NCBI GenBank assembly: GCA_964017045.1 | Contig: OZ024795.1 | Span: 27,566,366-27,630,365 of the forward strand | DNA: 64,000 bases | Reading direction: 5' to 3' | Source of the DNA: Omphiscola glabra | Lineage: Eukaryota; Mollusca; Gastropoda; Lymnaeidae | Shown here: in pieces, positions 13,301-25,805 of the stretch | How the letters are laid out: every line of letters begins with the position of its first letter | Numbering within the stretch: position 1 is the stretch's first letter | Translations under genes and position numbers: made by a program | The notes under the pieces: generated by a model | The model's input: the letters and a program-made list of their open reading frames with translations, nothing else | Database searches by the model: none | What the model was told of the DNA's origin: nothing

Positions 13301-16300
13301 ATTCCAGTTGTGTTGAATGGCAAAGATATGGATTGAGATTTTCTACCACCGCTAGTACTATTCACCTTACCATTGTAATATTAATATTAACAATCTAGTG
13401 AACTTGCTTAAGGTTCAGTCAGTAGCTCTTATAACAAGCAGTGACATTGGCAGACATTAATTCTTTTTTTTTTTTTTTTTTTTAAATTATTGTTGCAATG
13501 TTTTTAATTATTTCATTGAAGTTTTCCCAGAAGCCTTAAAAAAGTAGAATATTTTTTAACTAAATAGAAACTAGAGATTTTTTAAATTACAATTTTGTCA
13601 ACAGCGGCCCATTTCTATTAAGTTTACATCCCATACCTCTGTCCGTTCAACCACATGTCTTGATATGCTGTTAAATAACATATTTAACCAAATTATTTAT
13701 CTGAATGAATGCAGGTTGAAGACTTTGTAGACTCCAGTGGGAAGATATGCATTCTTCGAGAGGAATCTACTTCATTGGCAAGGTATTGAATTTAAGTAAA
13801 ATGGTATCTGTTTTATTTAATGAGATGTTTGTGCAAGTAAACTCTGTTGGAAAAACAAACAGCAATTCACATTGAAAATTCTCTATGATTAGATTTATTT
13901 TTGTCGCTTATTTACCGATTGGATTTAAAGATAAAACCATTGTATGTTTTCCCCTGCAGATCTGAGACCGGAGTACTAAGTACTTTTGTGTCATACTTCA
14001 CTCTCTCTGAATCTGCTGCAGCTAAGGGCCCAAGTGCTGAGGACCTTGAAGCTGGTAAAATAGCAGCCGCTTGTGTTAGGGACTGCCAGCTGGATCAGCT
14101 CATCATAGACAGCAAGTTTCTGAGAGAGGACTCTTTACAGGAACTTATCAAGGTTTGGCCTTAACCTTTTACTAATCATTTTTATGGAATGGCAACTCCG
14201 TTGAGTTCTGACCCCAAACTTAAAAAAAACTCTGTGACCACCATTCTCAAGGGTCATCACTATGTTTGTAATATTGTATGTGATGTTTTGTGCATAAAAA
14301 TGGCACATTATTGAGAACTAAATTATTTCAGGCACTGGTTTCCATACGTCAAGGCACAGAGGACCAGGGCAGTATGAATGGTCTCTATGATGAAGATGCA
14401 TGTGTGTTTTTTCTGGAACTTCTTGTCCGAGTTGTCCTCCAAAACAGGTAATTAAGTTAAGATCCTAATGTTTTCCACAATCACAGTTGTGTTAGTGGCA
14501 GATTCTATTTATCTGATCAGCTTGTTTTAAATGTTAATGTTAATACAAAGTACAATTGAAACCAGAAATTACTGTGTAAAGATGTGAAACTGTCAGTAAT
14601 ACATTGTACTCTTTCAGATTTAGCCATGTAACAAAATATTAAAATCCCTTTCCCTATATTTGCTAATTGCCAATGTAATGTATTGTAATAGTTCCAAAGC
14701 TTTATTTATTCTGTGTTATGGTTGCTTTATGTATTCAACTGTGAATTTCTTGACTCAGGGACCGCATAGCACCTGTGTGGCAATCTGTTCGAGACCATTT
14801 TTATAACATCATAGTCAACAGCAGCTCTAACTCTTTCCTTGTGGAGAGAGCTGTGGTGGGCCTCTTGCGCATTTCCATTAGACTTTTACGTAGAGAGGAA
14901 ATAGCATCTCAAGTTCTCACATCTCTCAGGATTTTGCTGATGATGAAGCCAAACGTTGTTCATAGTCTAAGCAGACAGGTATTTTTAACCAACTTAAATC
15001 TAATTCGCTTAGCACTTCTTATTGGAAAACATTGTACAATTATACATTTTGTTTTATTACCTAACATTAATTGTTTTTAAAAATTATTAATGGGATTCTG
15101 TTTTTTTTTCTTTTAATTTTCTTTAGATTTCATTTGGTCTACAAGATCTGTTGCGGACCAATGCTGCAAATATCCATACTAGTCAAGATTGGTACACTTT
15201 ATTTACCTTGTTGGAAGTGGCTGGGGCTGGGGCCAATTTACCTCCCATTATGCAAGTCTGTGCTGATGTGGATCTAACCGAGGTCATAAATGATGCAGGT
15301 CTGTAGAATGTCACAGACTAATGAATTAATACCTTAGTTGTGTGCATCTTATAAAAGAAACTTTTCATATTGCAAGTACACTTATATTTCCACTTAAAAC
15401 ATTTCTGTTACTCTAAAGATTAAAATAATTTAATTTTTTTTACATCAAATTATAAGTTTAAAAGTACACCAAGGTATTTGTAGGATTCGGAAAAAATTTG
15501 TTGCTTCAGTTTTACATACAGATTTAAACAATTGATCAGAGAATGCTATCTTTGATCTATTTTTGAGACACTTCAGATATTGCATTGGTATTAATCTATT
15601 GTGTTACAAAAATGGTCCCTCTTTTAAACAATGCTTTAATGTAGGTGCTCAAAGTGACAGTGAAATCCAAAGTGTCAGTGGTGTGTCTGACTTCAGTGAC
15701 AGAGGCTACACCTCAGACAGTGAGCTGTATGAAGGTCAGCGTCACAGCAGTCAAAAGCATCCAGCTAGTCATGCTCACCCTCTTAGTCTGGAGCTGAGAC
15801 CTGTCCCAGACAATGGCAGCTGGATGATGGTAGGTGGAATCAATGCTCTCTTACAGGACAATCATTCAGTGAGACCAATGCTTTGCTATGACATCCTGTC
15901 CACACTGATTATATTTTTAATTCTAATGGTCTAAAAGTTAATCAAAAGTAACACTTGAATGATGTTTCCACTCGGACATCCTTTTGCATAGGTGAAACTG
16001 AAATGGTACCAACACTGTATGATAAAATAAATTCATATTTTACAATGCTCTGCCTGATTTTGCTTTTCAAAAATTAAACTTGTTATTACCATAAAAAAAA
16101 TTAAGATATTGTAATAAATATTGAAATTAAACATTGCGTTGAACAGTGTAGCAAGGAGATTTTATCCCCTCCCACAGCAACTAATCTGCCGTTCCTCTCT
16201 TCTCTCTCTCCTCCCCCCTCCCATCGTTGGTGGCTGAGGATTTCTTTCCTGGACAATTGCTGTCTTTGATGGGCATATTATTTACAGATAGTTTGTTGGA

Positions 16301-19300
16301 ACATCTGAACCTACACCACCTTTTGGTTATGCGGCAGTAGTCGTACCATTGTATTACTAGGCTGTAGATAAAAAGTCATTAGTCTGTAAATCTGAACACA
16401 ACTCAATTTGTTTGATTTAAAAGTCTTTTTATAATTGGTAATCTCATAGGTCAGTAGAGAAGATCTACACAGCAGCAAAATGCCAGTGAACCAGTACAGC
16501 ATAGACTTGAATGAGAATCTGCTGTTCCCTGACAGTCGTGCACTGCTTAAGTCAGCTGAGACTTTAACATTTTTGGTGCGAGATGCTGCACATGTAACAC
16601 CACACAACTTTGAGAGCTGTGTGCATTGCATCAGAACATTTGTAGAAGCAAGTGTTAATGGAGGTATGTTGAATGTAATATGATTAATTGTATGATTATA
16701 TTAAACACTATGTTTCATAAAGCCTATAATTTTAACAAATTTTTGATAAACACATAAATGTGGTTTGTCTAAATGTTCTGCAAAACATAAATGACTTTGT
16801 GACATCAAACCTGACAAAATTTAAAAGGAATCATTAGTTGGAAGTATTGTACTGATCCTTATTAGGTAATCACGGAGCTCAACATTAGCTCTCATTTTCC
16901 CAAGACCATAATAAGCCTGCCAGTGTAAATAGCAGTCGCTCTTAACCTTCTTTAGTGCATGGACCTGTTTGCCTGTCAGGTGAAGGCCATGGTCCTGTTT
17001 GCCTGTCAGATGAAGGCCATGGACACATTTTAAGAAAAATTTTTTAATGCATATAATAAAAGTATTAGAAAGGAAATGCACCCCATGGACACCCTGAACC
17101 TTTTCATGGACCCTAAGCTGTCCATGGACAACAGGTTAAGAAACCTTGTTTTGGGGGAAGTGGTTGGTAGTTACACATTGCGGTCCATATCTGCTTGTTG
17201 TTTGACACTAACCTTCTACCTTACTCTTTCTACTACAAGATGGACTGAATGAACTAGTCGATATACATACCGGCTATTAAAATCAAAGGGGGCATTTGTA
17301 AAAAGAATAGTTTTGCAATTCATGCAATTAATTTGATTATCAGGCCGCACTCGCACACCACCCCCACGCAGTAATTCCTTGAGAGAAAAAACACAAGGGA
17401 GAAGAAAGGTGAAAAAAGTTGCAACAAAAGTTGGTAAATCCACATCCACACCTGAACAGTTGCATGATGGTTTGCAGTCTGATGAAGATCCTGATGGAGA
17501 AGCCACACAGAGCAGGTTGGTCCATGTAACATTATAACATAGGTTCAACTTTTATTGAACTTTGTTACAGTTTACATTTTTTCATTGCAGTAAGATGTTG
17601 ATAATTTGGACTAAATCTGTTTTGACCCTGTCGTGATTATTGACTTATCTGGATGTTCCAATAAATTTTTAAACGTGTTGCAAATATAGAGGTCACTGTT
17701 TACTATGTGACTTTGTGAACGGTTGGCAGATCATGTTGTCATTCTTGCTCCCCAGTTTTTTTGTTCTGATCAGGCTACCCAGATTTTTTATGTTGGAATT
17801 ATCAATGTCTTCATGTATATATTGATATTTAAATGAAAATCTTGAGAGAAACAAGACCAAGGGAGATTACTTCTGTTTGTTTTGTTTTTTTTAAATATCA
17901 TTCAGGCCAGGTTTATTCATTATTTAAAGAGCTGATTGAATTTTCTTTTTTTTTATGATCATAAGCAGCCACTGAATGGATCATAGTTTGACTTTTAAGA
18001 ATTTGCTTATCACAAGCATTGTGAAAGACAACACATAAAGCAACCAATTATAAATAAAAATCAATTTATTTCATAGAAATATATTGCGAAATAGATTTGT
18101 TATAAAAAATACTTCTAAACTTTTCTACAGTAAATGTGAAGTTGTTCCCCTTTGGTTGGGGCTCCAAATAATACAATTTCAGTGCCCCAGGGTTGAATTG
18201 GTTAAAAAATATTTTTAAATGTATAAACATAAAAACGTATCTTTTTTTTTTTTCTTCTTTTTTTTTTCATTTCATTTCAGTGGTAGATGTATTTTCAAGT
18301 CGTTTTGTTAACACTAATTTTATTGTGTGCAAATGCAATTAAAGAGAATTTCTCATCATAAAATTTAACTGGTATAATATAGACCTAGTGCATGAAAATA
18401 AATGCAGGAATAGAAATTGCATATCTTTGTTTTTTTAATGTTTGAATTAATCATTGTGTTATGTGTATTGCAGCTTGCAGCATCTTTCCATTCAGCTGTT
18501 GGATCTAATGCATACACTTCACACAAGAGCAGCTTCCATATTCAGTGCTTGGGCTAAAGAGCAGCAGCAGCAACTAAATGATGCAACCTCTCTTGCTGTT
18601 CCTGGGACAGTTAATGCTGGCGGAGGTGCTGGTATGGTACGGGTCAATAGTCAAGGTGTCATAGTGGATGCCAAGGTTCCAACTTTGTGGAGTAAATGTT
18701 GGTGTCCATTGTTGCAAGGTAAAATTTATTGATTAATTGTGACGAAGAATAAACAGGATAATTGATTGATCATCTGAAATCAGATTATATATAAATATGA
18801 CTGTAGTATTGTTTAAGTCATTTGATCCTGCACAGAAATCTTTTGTTGCTTTTTATTTTATGTGCTGCCCTTGGTCTGACTCAATGCCGTGTTAATGATA
18901 TTTCCATCTCTTACTGCATGTACACTGTAAACTGCTGTGTCACATTACTAGTGAGGATAACCAATGTCTAGTTATTCAAAATTCTATTTCATTGACTTTC
19001 AGATTAACAATTTTTTAAATAATATAAGTGGAAAGGTTTCATTGTGGGGACACCATAAGTCCATCTAATTTTAAATAAAATTGCTAATTTCTTTGATGAA
19101 TTTCCTGATGAAAAATTGTTTGATGTCCCCAGGCATTGCCAGGCTGTGTTGTGATTCAAGACGCCAAGTCAGGAGCCAAGCTTTGACTTACCTCCAACGA
19201 GCTCTTCTAGTCCATGATCTGCAAACACTGGAAGCTATTGAGTGGGAATCTTGCTTCAACAAGGTGGGTTGTTAATACTACTAATTTAATTCAACTTTGA

Positions 19301-22300
19301 AACTGTGAATGTATGGTGTTTTTTTGTGTTTTTTTTTAAAACAGATAACGCTTGAATTTACTTAAAATTTTAAAATATTGTAAAACAAAGATTTAATGCA
19401 TGTGCACATATGCAGAAGAATATAATTCAGAAATCAAAAGGATTTCAGAAATCTACATCAGCTTAATGCTCTATTTGAAACATACATTATATATATATTT
19501 TTTTTTTCATCTTATATTGATAAAATATTTATTTGTAATTTGTTTTGCATAACCAGCTATCAATCTTGTTAGATTTATTTCTATGAATTGCTTGAATTGG
19601 TATGGGAATATAGGTGTCAATGTTGTTTATATAATTATTTAATTTGAAATTATTTTAAAATCATTTTTAACCCATAGGTTCTGTTCCCTTTGCTCACCAA
19701 GCTTCTAGAAAATATTAATTTATCTGATCCTGCTGGCATGGAGGAAACTAGAATGAGAGCTTCAACTCTACTCAGCAAGGTATTGTGTCAGATTTGACTG
19801 GCTTTTCCTTGTTGTGTCAGATTTGACTGGGTTTTCCTTGTTGTGTCAGATTTGACTGGGTTTTCATTGTTGTGTCAGATTTGACTGGGTTTTCATTGTT
19901 GTGTCAGATTTGACTGGGTTTTCCTTATTGTGTCAGATTTGACATGCTAACATGCTGATGATATTTATTGAAAGTGTAATATTAACAGTAATTAAAAATG
20001 CTCTCAGGTGTGAAACAGAAGGAAAGAATGTGTTTGTATGTCCAGACAAGTTTTACATCACTTCATTATTAATTTTGAAATGTTCTCTTAAAATGAAGAG
20101 TAATCACTCTGGAGAACTTCAATGATAATTTCTAAAAGTTTGATAATGATTATCTAAAACTAGGCTGCATAACCCACTTTTGATTCACACTCATTTTTGC
20201 CTCAGCAAAGGGGCATAACTCAAATTAGAAAAGTACAATGGGAAAAAAATGGGTCATTGTTTTTTTAGTGTATAAAAAATGAATTAAATTCAAAGATCAC
20301 AGCCCAATCTTGTCACTGATGTGTTCAACTTAATAACTTGTCACTCCTACGTGTCACAGGTTTTGTTTTTATTAATCATTATTATTGGGATTTTTTAGTT
20401 TGACCATGGTTTATTAAAATGTTTAAAAGAAAACACAATGTATTGTAGCTATCCTTGTTTTATCATTCTCTACTCATGATAGAATATACCTCCAGCTTTG
20501 AACATGATAGAATATACCTCCAGCTTTGAACATGATAGAATATACCTCCAGCTTTGAACATGATAGAATATACCTCCAGCTTTGAACATGATAGAATATA
20601 CCTCCAGCTTTGAACATGATAGAATATACCTCCAGCTTTGAACATGATAGAATATACCTCCAGCTTTGAACATGATAGAATATACCTCCAGCTTTGAACA
20701 TGATAGAATATACCTCCAGCTTTGAACATGATAGAATATACCTCCAGCTTTGAACATGATAGAATATACCTCCAGCTTTGAACATGTACCGTTAGCAATA
20801 TTTGTATTCCTTTAATTTAAACAGGTGTTTCTGCAGCATCTTGGCCCTCTTCTATCCTTGGCAACTTTCACAGCTCTGTGGCTGACCATCCTGGACTTCA
20901 TGGAGAAGTACATCAATGCAGACCGCAGTGATCTCTTGGTAAAGAGCAACATTTATTTGACTCACATCAATTTCTTAGCTCGTAAACACGAGGAGAGCGG
21001 TTCTGCTATCTATCAAGTAACGTGATAAGAATCACCTTCTTGTGATACTGTTCCAGAAAATATGTTGGCTGTTTTTCACTTATGTTTGCTCTATTTTACA
21101 AGAAGTGAAATGTTGTGTTGTATTCAATATCTTGATGACTAGATTTTGTTTCCTATTTCTACTCTAGTCTGAGGCAATCCCAGAGAGTTTGAAAAACATG
21201 TTGCTGGTCATGGACACTGCTCGTGTGTTTCAGACAGCTGATGGAACAGAATCTCTACTGTGGCGTCTGACATGGGATAAAATAGACACATTCCTACCTA
21301 AGCTCCAAAGTGAAGTTTTCAAACCATTTGAGCCAGGTACGAGTTGATAATCCCTGATCTTTTCTGTGGAACTGACCAAACATGTTTTTGTTATAAATGT
21401 CTGAGATGAGTTTTCTCTTCAAAATCATAAAACAAGATGAAAATTTATTTTTTAAAATTAAAGCACTTTACTAAAGTATGGCTGATAGAGTTGGAAAAAA
21501 TTTCAGACACAATTATCTTTGTCTTATTAACGGATATGAAATAAATGTGCAGGCTGTGGTAAATCTTTAATATATTAGTTTTACCCAGCAAAAATAGAAA
21601 GTGATGTGTTGGAAAAATGTCCTTCGTGTATAGGTATATACGTATAGGTATAGTAGAGAATTAACAAACGAATATGAATGCATTTTTAAAAAAAAGATTG
21701 TTAAGAATGTACTAATTTTTTTCTTGATTACGAAGAACCCAAGCCTGGCAGGATAGAGCGGAATGAGACAATCCCAGAACCTTTAAGTCCAGCTGAAAAA
21801 GAAAAGCAACACCAGCAAGAACAACAGGCCATCCAGGCATCCTCAACACCTGGACACCAACAAGAGAGCCCTAGTCCATCGAATGCTCTGCCAGAATATG
21901 TTCCTCTGGAGGGAATCACTATTGTCACCCATGATGGTACATATTGAACCAGTGTGTGCTGTGTATAAGCAGCTGTATAGTGTATTTGTATAGGCAGCTG
22001 TATAGTGTAGCTGTCCAATGTAGTGATAAATGTAGTCTTGGCTTTATCTTTGCATGGGATAGTGTTATTTTCAAAATGGGCATGTGCTTATAAAAAAAAA
22101 ACATAGTCTATTATATGATTAAAATGAGCATTGCCTAAAAGAGGCCAGAATTTAGACGACCAGTACTTTGGTGACCAGTACTTTGGTGTTTTCCCAAATA
22201 TTTCATGCAAACAAGATTTTTTTTTTGGTTTTTTGTAAACATTCAGATTAGATATCAATCAGATTAGATGTCAGTCAGATTAGATGTCAATCAAATTAGA

Positions 22301-22541
22301 TGTCAGTCAGATTAGATGTCAGTCAGGTTAGATAACAATCAGATTAGATGTCAGTCAGATTAGATAACAATCAGATTAGATATTTGAAACAAAGTGAAAA
22401 CACTTACATTAAGTAATCTTTGCATTTCCAGATCGTCCAGGCAGCCCTTTAATGAATCAACCAGAACCTTCTGCTGCCTCGTCCTACATTCTCCACCCTC
22501 CTCTGCCATACATTCCTTCAACGGCAGGAGCTGCAGACTGA
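2695..22541 (+). CDS. GBF1: GBF1, Golgi ARF guanine-nucleotide exchange factor (complete, 37 coding exons)
   Basis: Large Sec7-family exchange factor that loads GTP onto ARF1-class GTPases at the ER-Golgi interface to start COPI coat assembly. Coding exons: 2695-2802, 2960-3029, 3339-3470, 3754-3872, 4027-4135, 4251-4363, 5192-5473, 5601-5783, 5986-6157, 6762-6985, 7118-7216, 7365-7559, 7744-7915, 8965-9080, 9594-9796, 10213-10336, 10536-10661, 10953-11035, 11317-11380, 11864-12036, 12447-12546, 12991-13167, 13715-13782, 13960-14152, 14332-14447, 14759-14978, 15127-15298, 15645-15829, 16450-16663, 17344-17515, 18474-18718, 19133-19263, 19678-19779, 20825-20938, 21168-21336, 21736-21936, 22432-22541. 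Lengths sum to 5556 nt, 1851 residues plus stop, with every phase consistent; human GBF1 is about 1860. Order: DCB (about 1-217), acidic linker, HUS with NYDCD box (582-586), Sec7 (about 700-898), then HDS repeats and a proline-rich tail. Similarity is strongest in DCB, Sec7 and HDS. The start follows an acceptor directly, so the 5' UTR exon is elsewhere. Exon ends were read by eye; the sum supports them strongly. Confidence 0.96.
4611..4995 (+). repeat. 79-bp minisatellite, about 5 copies, in GBF1 intron 6
   Basis: Direct repeats with a 79-bp period lie between exons 4251-4363 and 5192-5473. Each unit contains TTGCCTTCCTTATTTCAG followed by GTTTCACC, which is a pyrimidine tract plus AG resembling a 3' splice site. 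The copies differ by scattered substitutions. Confidence 0.9.
5192..9080 (+). other. GBF1: GBF1 linker and HUS block (exons 7-14)
   Basis: Exons 5192-6157 encode a Ser/Thr/Glu-rich linker (residues 218-430) that starts with a basic [10 protein letters not shown] patch and ends in VNPKGVRF, both of which have counterparts in vertebrate GBF1. Exons 6762-7915 encode the HUS region with [28 protein letters not shown] and the HUS box NYDCD at residues 582-586. Exon 8965-9080 is a short basic linker into Sec7. Confidence 0.88.
9594..11380 (+). other. GBF1: GBF1 Sec7 catalytic domain block (exons 15-19)
   Basis: Five exons encode residues 699-898, the ARF exchange domain. The glutamate finger lies in [11 protein letters not shown] (Glu about 791), encoded in exon 10213-10336. 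The second core motif, [14 protein letters not shown], is in exon 10536-10661. The Met in this motif (about 829) aligns with human Met832, a position where change gives brefeldin A resistance, so the protein is predicted to be brefeldin-sensitive. No catalytic residue is missing. Confidence 0.95.
16955..17035 (+). repeat. Short direct duplication in GBF1 intron
   Basis: Two adjacent copies of a roughly 33-bp block built on CCTGTTTGCCTGTCAG and GAAGGCCATGG lie upstream of exon 17344-17515. No coding role is seen. Confidence 0.7.
19785..19945 (+). repeat. 29-bp minisatellite, 5 copies, starting at a GBF1 splice donor
   Basis: The unit GTGTCAGATTTGACTGGG plus TTTTCCTTGTT repeats with period 29. 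It begins 5 bp after the end of exon 19678-19779. Copies are nearly identical, with small C/G and C/A changes. Confidence 0.92.
20475..20787 (+). repeat. 28-bp minisatellite, about 11 copies, in GBF1 intron
   Basis: Near-perfect tandem units of CATGATAGAATATACCTC plus CAGCTTTGAA lie just upstream of exon 20825-20938. Units are almost identical, implying recent expansion or strong homogenisation. Confidence 0.95.
22248..22382 (+). repeat. About 16-bp tandem repeat in the last GBF1 intron
   Basis: About eight copies of CAGATTAGATGTCAGT with AT/GT variation lie about 50 bp before the final coding exon (22432-22541). Confidence 0.85.
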
Positions 22542-22608
22542 GTGAGGCAACTCCAGGAGCTGCAGACTGAGTGAGGCAACTCCAGGAGCTGCAGACTGAG
22601 TGAGGCAG
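22522..22608 (+). repeat. 29-bp repeat, 3 copies, spanning the GBF1 stop codon
   Basis: The block CAGGAGCTGCAGACTGAGTG is repeated three times with a period of about 29 bp. The first copy holds the end of the coding region (GAGCTGCAGAC then TGA at 22539-22541) and the other two lie in the 3' UTR. Confidence 0.9.
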
Positions 22609-22960
22609 CTCTGCTCTGTGAAACTGTGAGCATGTATGTCTTTGGCTGTATGGAATACAAACACATGACTGTGCAGTAACCAAATTCATGGAGGAGTCAC
22701 TCTTGACATACTGGACTGAGGGAGATTTTTTTAAACAAACAAAGAAGGAATATCTTGTTATCAGTAAATGAAGTGTTGTTTCTTTAAGGATCAATAATTC
22801 ATGAAATGAATGGAAAATATGCACTGGGTTACACTTTTCTGTGATTGGTTGATCATGTTGTCATCTTTAACATGCATCAGCAAAAAAAGCCATGGAAATG
22901 ATATGATTGTATTGTTGCATCATTGCTTGCACACATCATTAAAATACTGTACATAGGATG
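22542..22960 (+). other. GBF1: Probable short GBF1 3' UTR
   Basis: Sequence after the stop codon is AT-rich. It holds ATTAAA at 22938-22943, a common variant poly(A) signal, which would give a 3' UTR of about 420 nt ending before the 63-bp satellite. A longer UTR running through the satellites to AATAAA at 29103 or 29152 cannot be excluded. Confidence 0.4.
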
Positions 22961-23069
22961 TCATTACTTATATGAGCATGGGAGAAGTCTCTGAAATCAT
23001 CAAATCTTACAAATGTTCACCCACATTCAGGGAATTAATTTGATACATCTTTTCAAAATTAACATTTGT

Positions 23070-25208
23070 TTTTTTTAGCCTATCAAAGTTAAGTTGATTT
23101 CTTCTGTTCACATATAGAGATTTTGTCATGAAGTTTTTTAGCCTATCAAAGTTAAGTTGATTTCTTCTGTTCACATATAGAGATTTTGTCATGAAGTTTT
23201 TTAGCCTATCAAAGTTAAGTTGATTTCTTCTGTTCACATATAGAGATTTTGTCATGAAGTTTTTTAGCCTATCAAAGTTAAGTTGATTTCTTCTGTTCAC
23301 ATATAGAGATTTTGTCATGAAGTTTTTTAGCCTATCAAAGTTAAGTTGATTTCTTCTGTTCACATATAGAGATTTTGTCATGAAGTTTTTTAGCCTATCA
23401 AAGTTAAGTTGATTTCTTCTGTTCAAATATAGAGATTTTGTCATGAAGTTTTTTAGCCTATCAAAGTTAAGTTGATTTCTTCTGTTCAAATATAGAGATT
23501 TTGTCATGAAGTTTTTTAGCCTATCAAAGTTAAGTTGATTTCTTCTGTTCACATATAGAGATTTTGTCATGAAGTTTTTTAGCCTATCAAAGTTAAGTTG
23601 ATTTCTTCTGTTCACATATAGAGATTTTGTCATGAAGTTTTTTAGCCTATCAAAGTTAAGTTGATTTCTTCTGTTCACATATAGAGATTTTGTCATGAAG
23701 TTTTTTAGCCTATCAAAGTTAAGTTGATTTCTTCTGTTCACATATAGAGATTTTGTCATGAAGTTTTTTAGCCTATCAAAGTTAAGTTGATTTCTTCTGT
23801 TCAAATATAGAGATTTTGTCATGGTTTTTTAGCCTATCAAAGTTAAGTTGATTTCTTCTGTTCACATATAGAGATTTTGTCATGAAGTTTTTTAGCCTAT
23901 CAAAGTTAAGTTGATTTCTTCTGTTCACATATAGAGATTTTGTCATGAAGTTTTTTAGCCTATCAAAGTTAAGTTGATTTCTTCTGTTCAAATATAGAGA
24001 TTTTGTCATGAAGTTTTTTAGCCTATCAAAGTTAAGTTGATTTCTTCTGTTCAAATATAGAGATTTTGTCATGAAGTTTTTTAGCCTATCAAAGTTAAGT
24101 TGATTTCTTCTGTTCACATATAGAGATTTTGTCATGAAGTTTTTTAGCCTATCAAAGTTAAGTTGATTTCTTCTGTTCAAATATAGAGATTTTGTCATGA
24201 AGTTTTTTAGCCTATCAAAGTTAAGTTGATTTCTTCTGTTCAAATATAGAGATTTTGTCATGAAGTTTTTTAGCCTATCAAAGTTAAGTTGATTTCTTCT
24301 GTTCAAATATAGAGATTTTGTCATGAAGTTTTTTAGCCTATCAAAGTTAAGTTGATTTCTTCTGTTCAAATATAGAGATTTTGTCATGAAGTTTTTTAGC
24401 CTATCAAAGTTAAGTTGATTTCTTCTGTTCAAATATAGAGATTTTGTCATGAAGTTTTTTAGCCTATCAAAGTTAAGTTGATTTCTTCTGTTCACATATA
24501 GAGATTTTGTCATGAAGTTTTTTAGCCTATCAAAGTTAAGTTGATTTCTTCTGTTCACATATAGAGATTTTGTCATGAAGTTTTTTAGCCTATCAAAGTT
24601 AAGTTGATTTCTTCTGTTCACATATAGAGATTTTGTCATGAAGTTTTTTAGCCTATCAAAGTTAAGTTGATTTCTTCTGTTCACATATAGAGATTTTGTC
24701 ATGAAGTTTTTTAGCCTATCAAAGTTAAGTTGATTTCTTCTGTTCAAATATAGAGATTTTGTCATGAAGTTTTTTAGCCTATCAAAGTTAAGTTGATTTC
24801 TTCTGTTCAAATATAGAGATTTTGTCATGAAGTTTTTTAGCCTATCAAAGTTAAGTTGATTTCTTCTGTTCACATATAGAGATTTTGTCATGAAGTTTTT
24901 TAGCCTATCAAAGTTAAGTTGATTTCTTCTGTTCAAATATAGAGATTTTGTCATGAAGTTTTTTAGCCTATCAAAGTTAAGTTGATTTCTTCTGTTCACA
25001 TATAGAGATTTTGTCATGAAGTTTTTTAGCCTATCAAAGTTAAGTTGATTTCTTCTGTTCAAATATAGAGATTTTGTCATGAAGTTTTTTAGCCTATCAA
25101 AGTTAAGTTGATTTCTTCTGTTCAAATATAGAGATTTTGTCATGAAGTTTTTTAGCCTATCAAAGTTAAGTTGATTTCTTCTGTTCAAATATAGAGATTT
25201 TGTCATGA
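23070..25208. repeat. 63-bp satellite array, about 34 copies
   Basis: A 63-bp unit (for example TTTTTTAGCCTATCAAAG, then GTTAAGTTGATTTCTTC, ending GATTTTGTCATGAAG) is repeated about 34 times with almost no divergence. One position is two-state: each copy reads either GTTCACATATAG or GTTCAAATATAG. A single unit near 23822 lacks 2 bases. Because 63 is a multiple of 3, the minus strand stays open for hundreds of codons, but this is a by-product of the repeat and not a gene. Confidence 0.97.
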
Positions 25209-25388
25209 AGGAATCAAGAAAGTCTGATGCTTTTTTTTAAAAATATTTTTTTTAAATCTTTGAAATGATGTTTTTAAATGTACCTCAGATGAATCAAAAT
25301 TTATATTGATGAGATAAATGTAGCATGTTCGTTAAATTGAAGTAATCAGATTGTGTACCTAAAATGTAACAACATGTGTTGCAAGGTT

Positions 25389-25805
25389 AACCATGATTGA
25401 TGTCATAGTTGAGCCATGATGTCATAGTTGAACCATGATGTCATAGTTGACCAATGATGTCATAGTTGAGCCATGATGTCATAGTTGAACCATGATGTCA
25501 TAGTTGACCAATGATGTCATAGTTGAGCCACAATGTCATAGTTGACCAATGATGTCATAGTTGAACCATGATGTCATAGTTGACCAATGATGTCATAGTT
25601 GAACCATGATGTCATAGTTGAACCATGATGTCATAGCTGAGCCATGATGTCATAGCTGAGCCGTGATGCCATAGTTGAACCATGATGTCATAGTTGAGCC
25701 ATGATGTCATAGTTGAACCATGATATCATAGTTGAACCATGATGGCATAGTTGAACCATGATGGCATAGTTGAACCATGATGGCATAGTTGAACCATGAT
25801 GTCAT
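25389..25805. repeat. 19-bp minisatellite, about 22 copies
   Basis: Tandem units of CATGATGTCATAGTTGAAC have frequent variants (GACCAATG, GAGCCATG, GGCATAG). They are more diverged than the 63-bp array just upstream. Confidence 0.93.

Larger units (their letters stand above)
11864..22541 (+). other. GBF1: GBF1 HDS1-HDS3 and C-terminal tail block (exons 20-37)
   Basis: Eighteen exons encode the downstream helical HDS regions used for Golgi and lipid-droplet targeting. Landmarks include ISGFRKCAM-like [11 protein letters not shown] (12036/12447 junction), [63 protein letters not shown] and [20 protein letters not shown]. Exon 18474-18718 has a QQQQ run. The last two exons encode a low-complexity Gln/Pro/Ser tail that is not conserved in sequence with vertebrates. 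Confidence 0.9.

Noticed and set aside
20463..20798. About 100-codon minus-strand frames in three phases
   Set aside because: They are produced by the 28-bp GBF1 intronic array, open in several frames.
22360..22824. 154-codon minus-strand frame over the GBF1 terminus
   Set aside because: It overlaps the last GBF1 exon and its stop-codon repeat in antisense, with no recognisable domain.
23007..25206. Two long minus-strand frames (271 and 474 codons) of a 21-residue repeat
   Set aside because: They arise because the 63-bp satellite is a multiple of 3 and lacks stops in one frame. Codon and residue use is purely that of the repeat, there is no non-repeat domain, and a 2-bp deletion in one unit simply switches frame.
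23070..25208. Regular array considered as CRISPR
   Set aside because: The units are head-to-tail identical without unique spacers, in a eukaryotic gene-rich region without cas genes.
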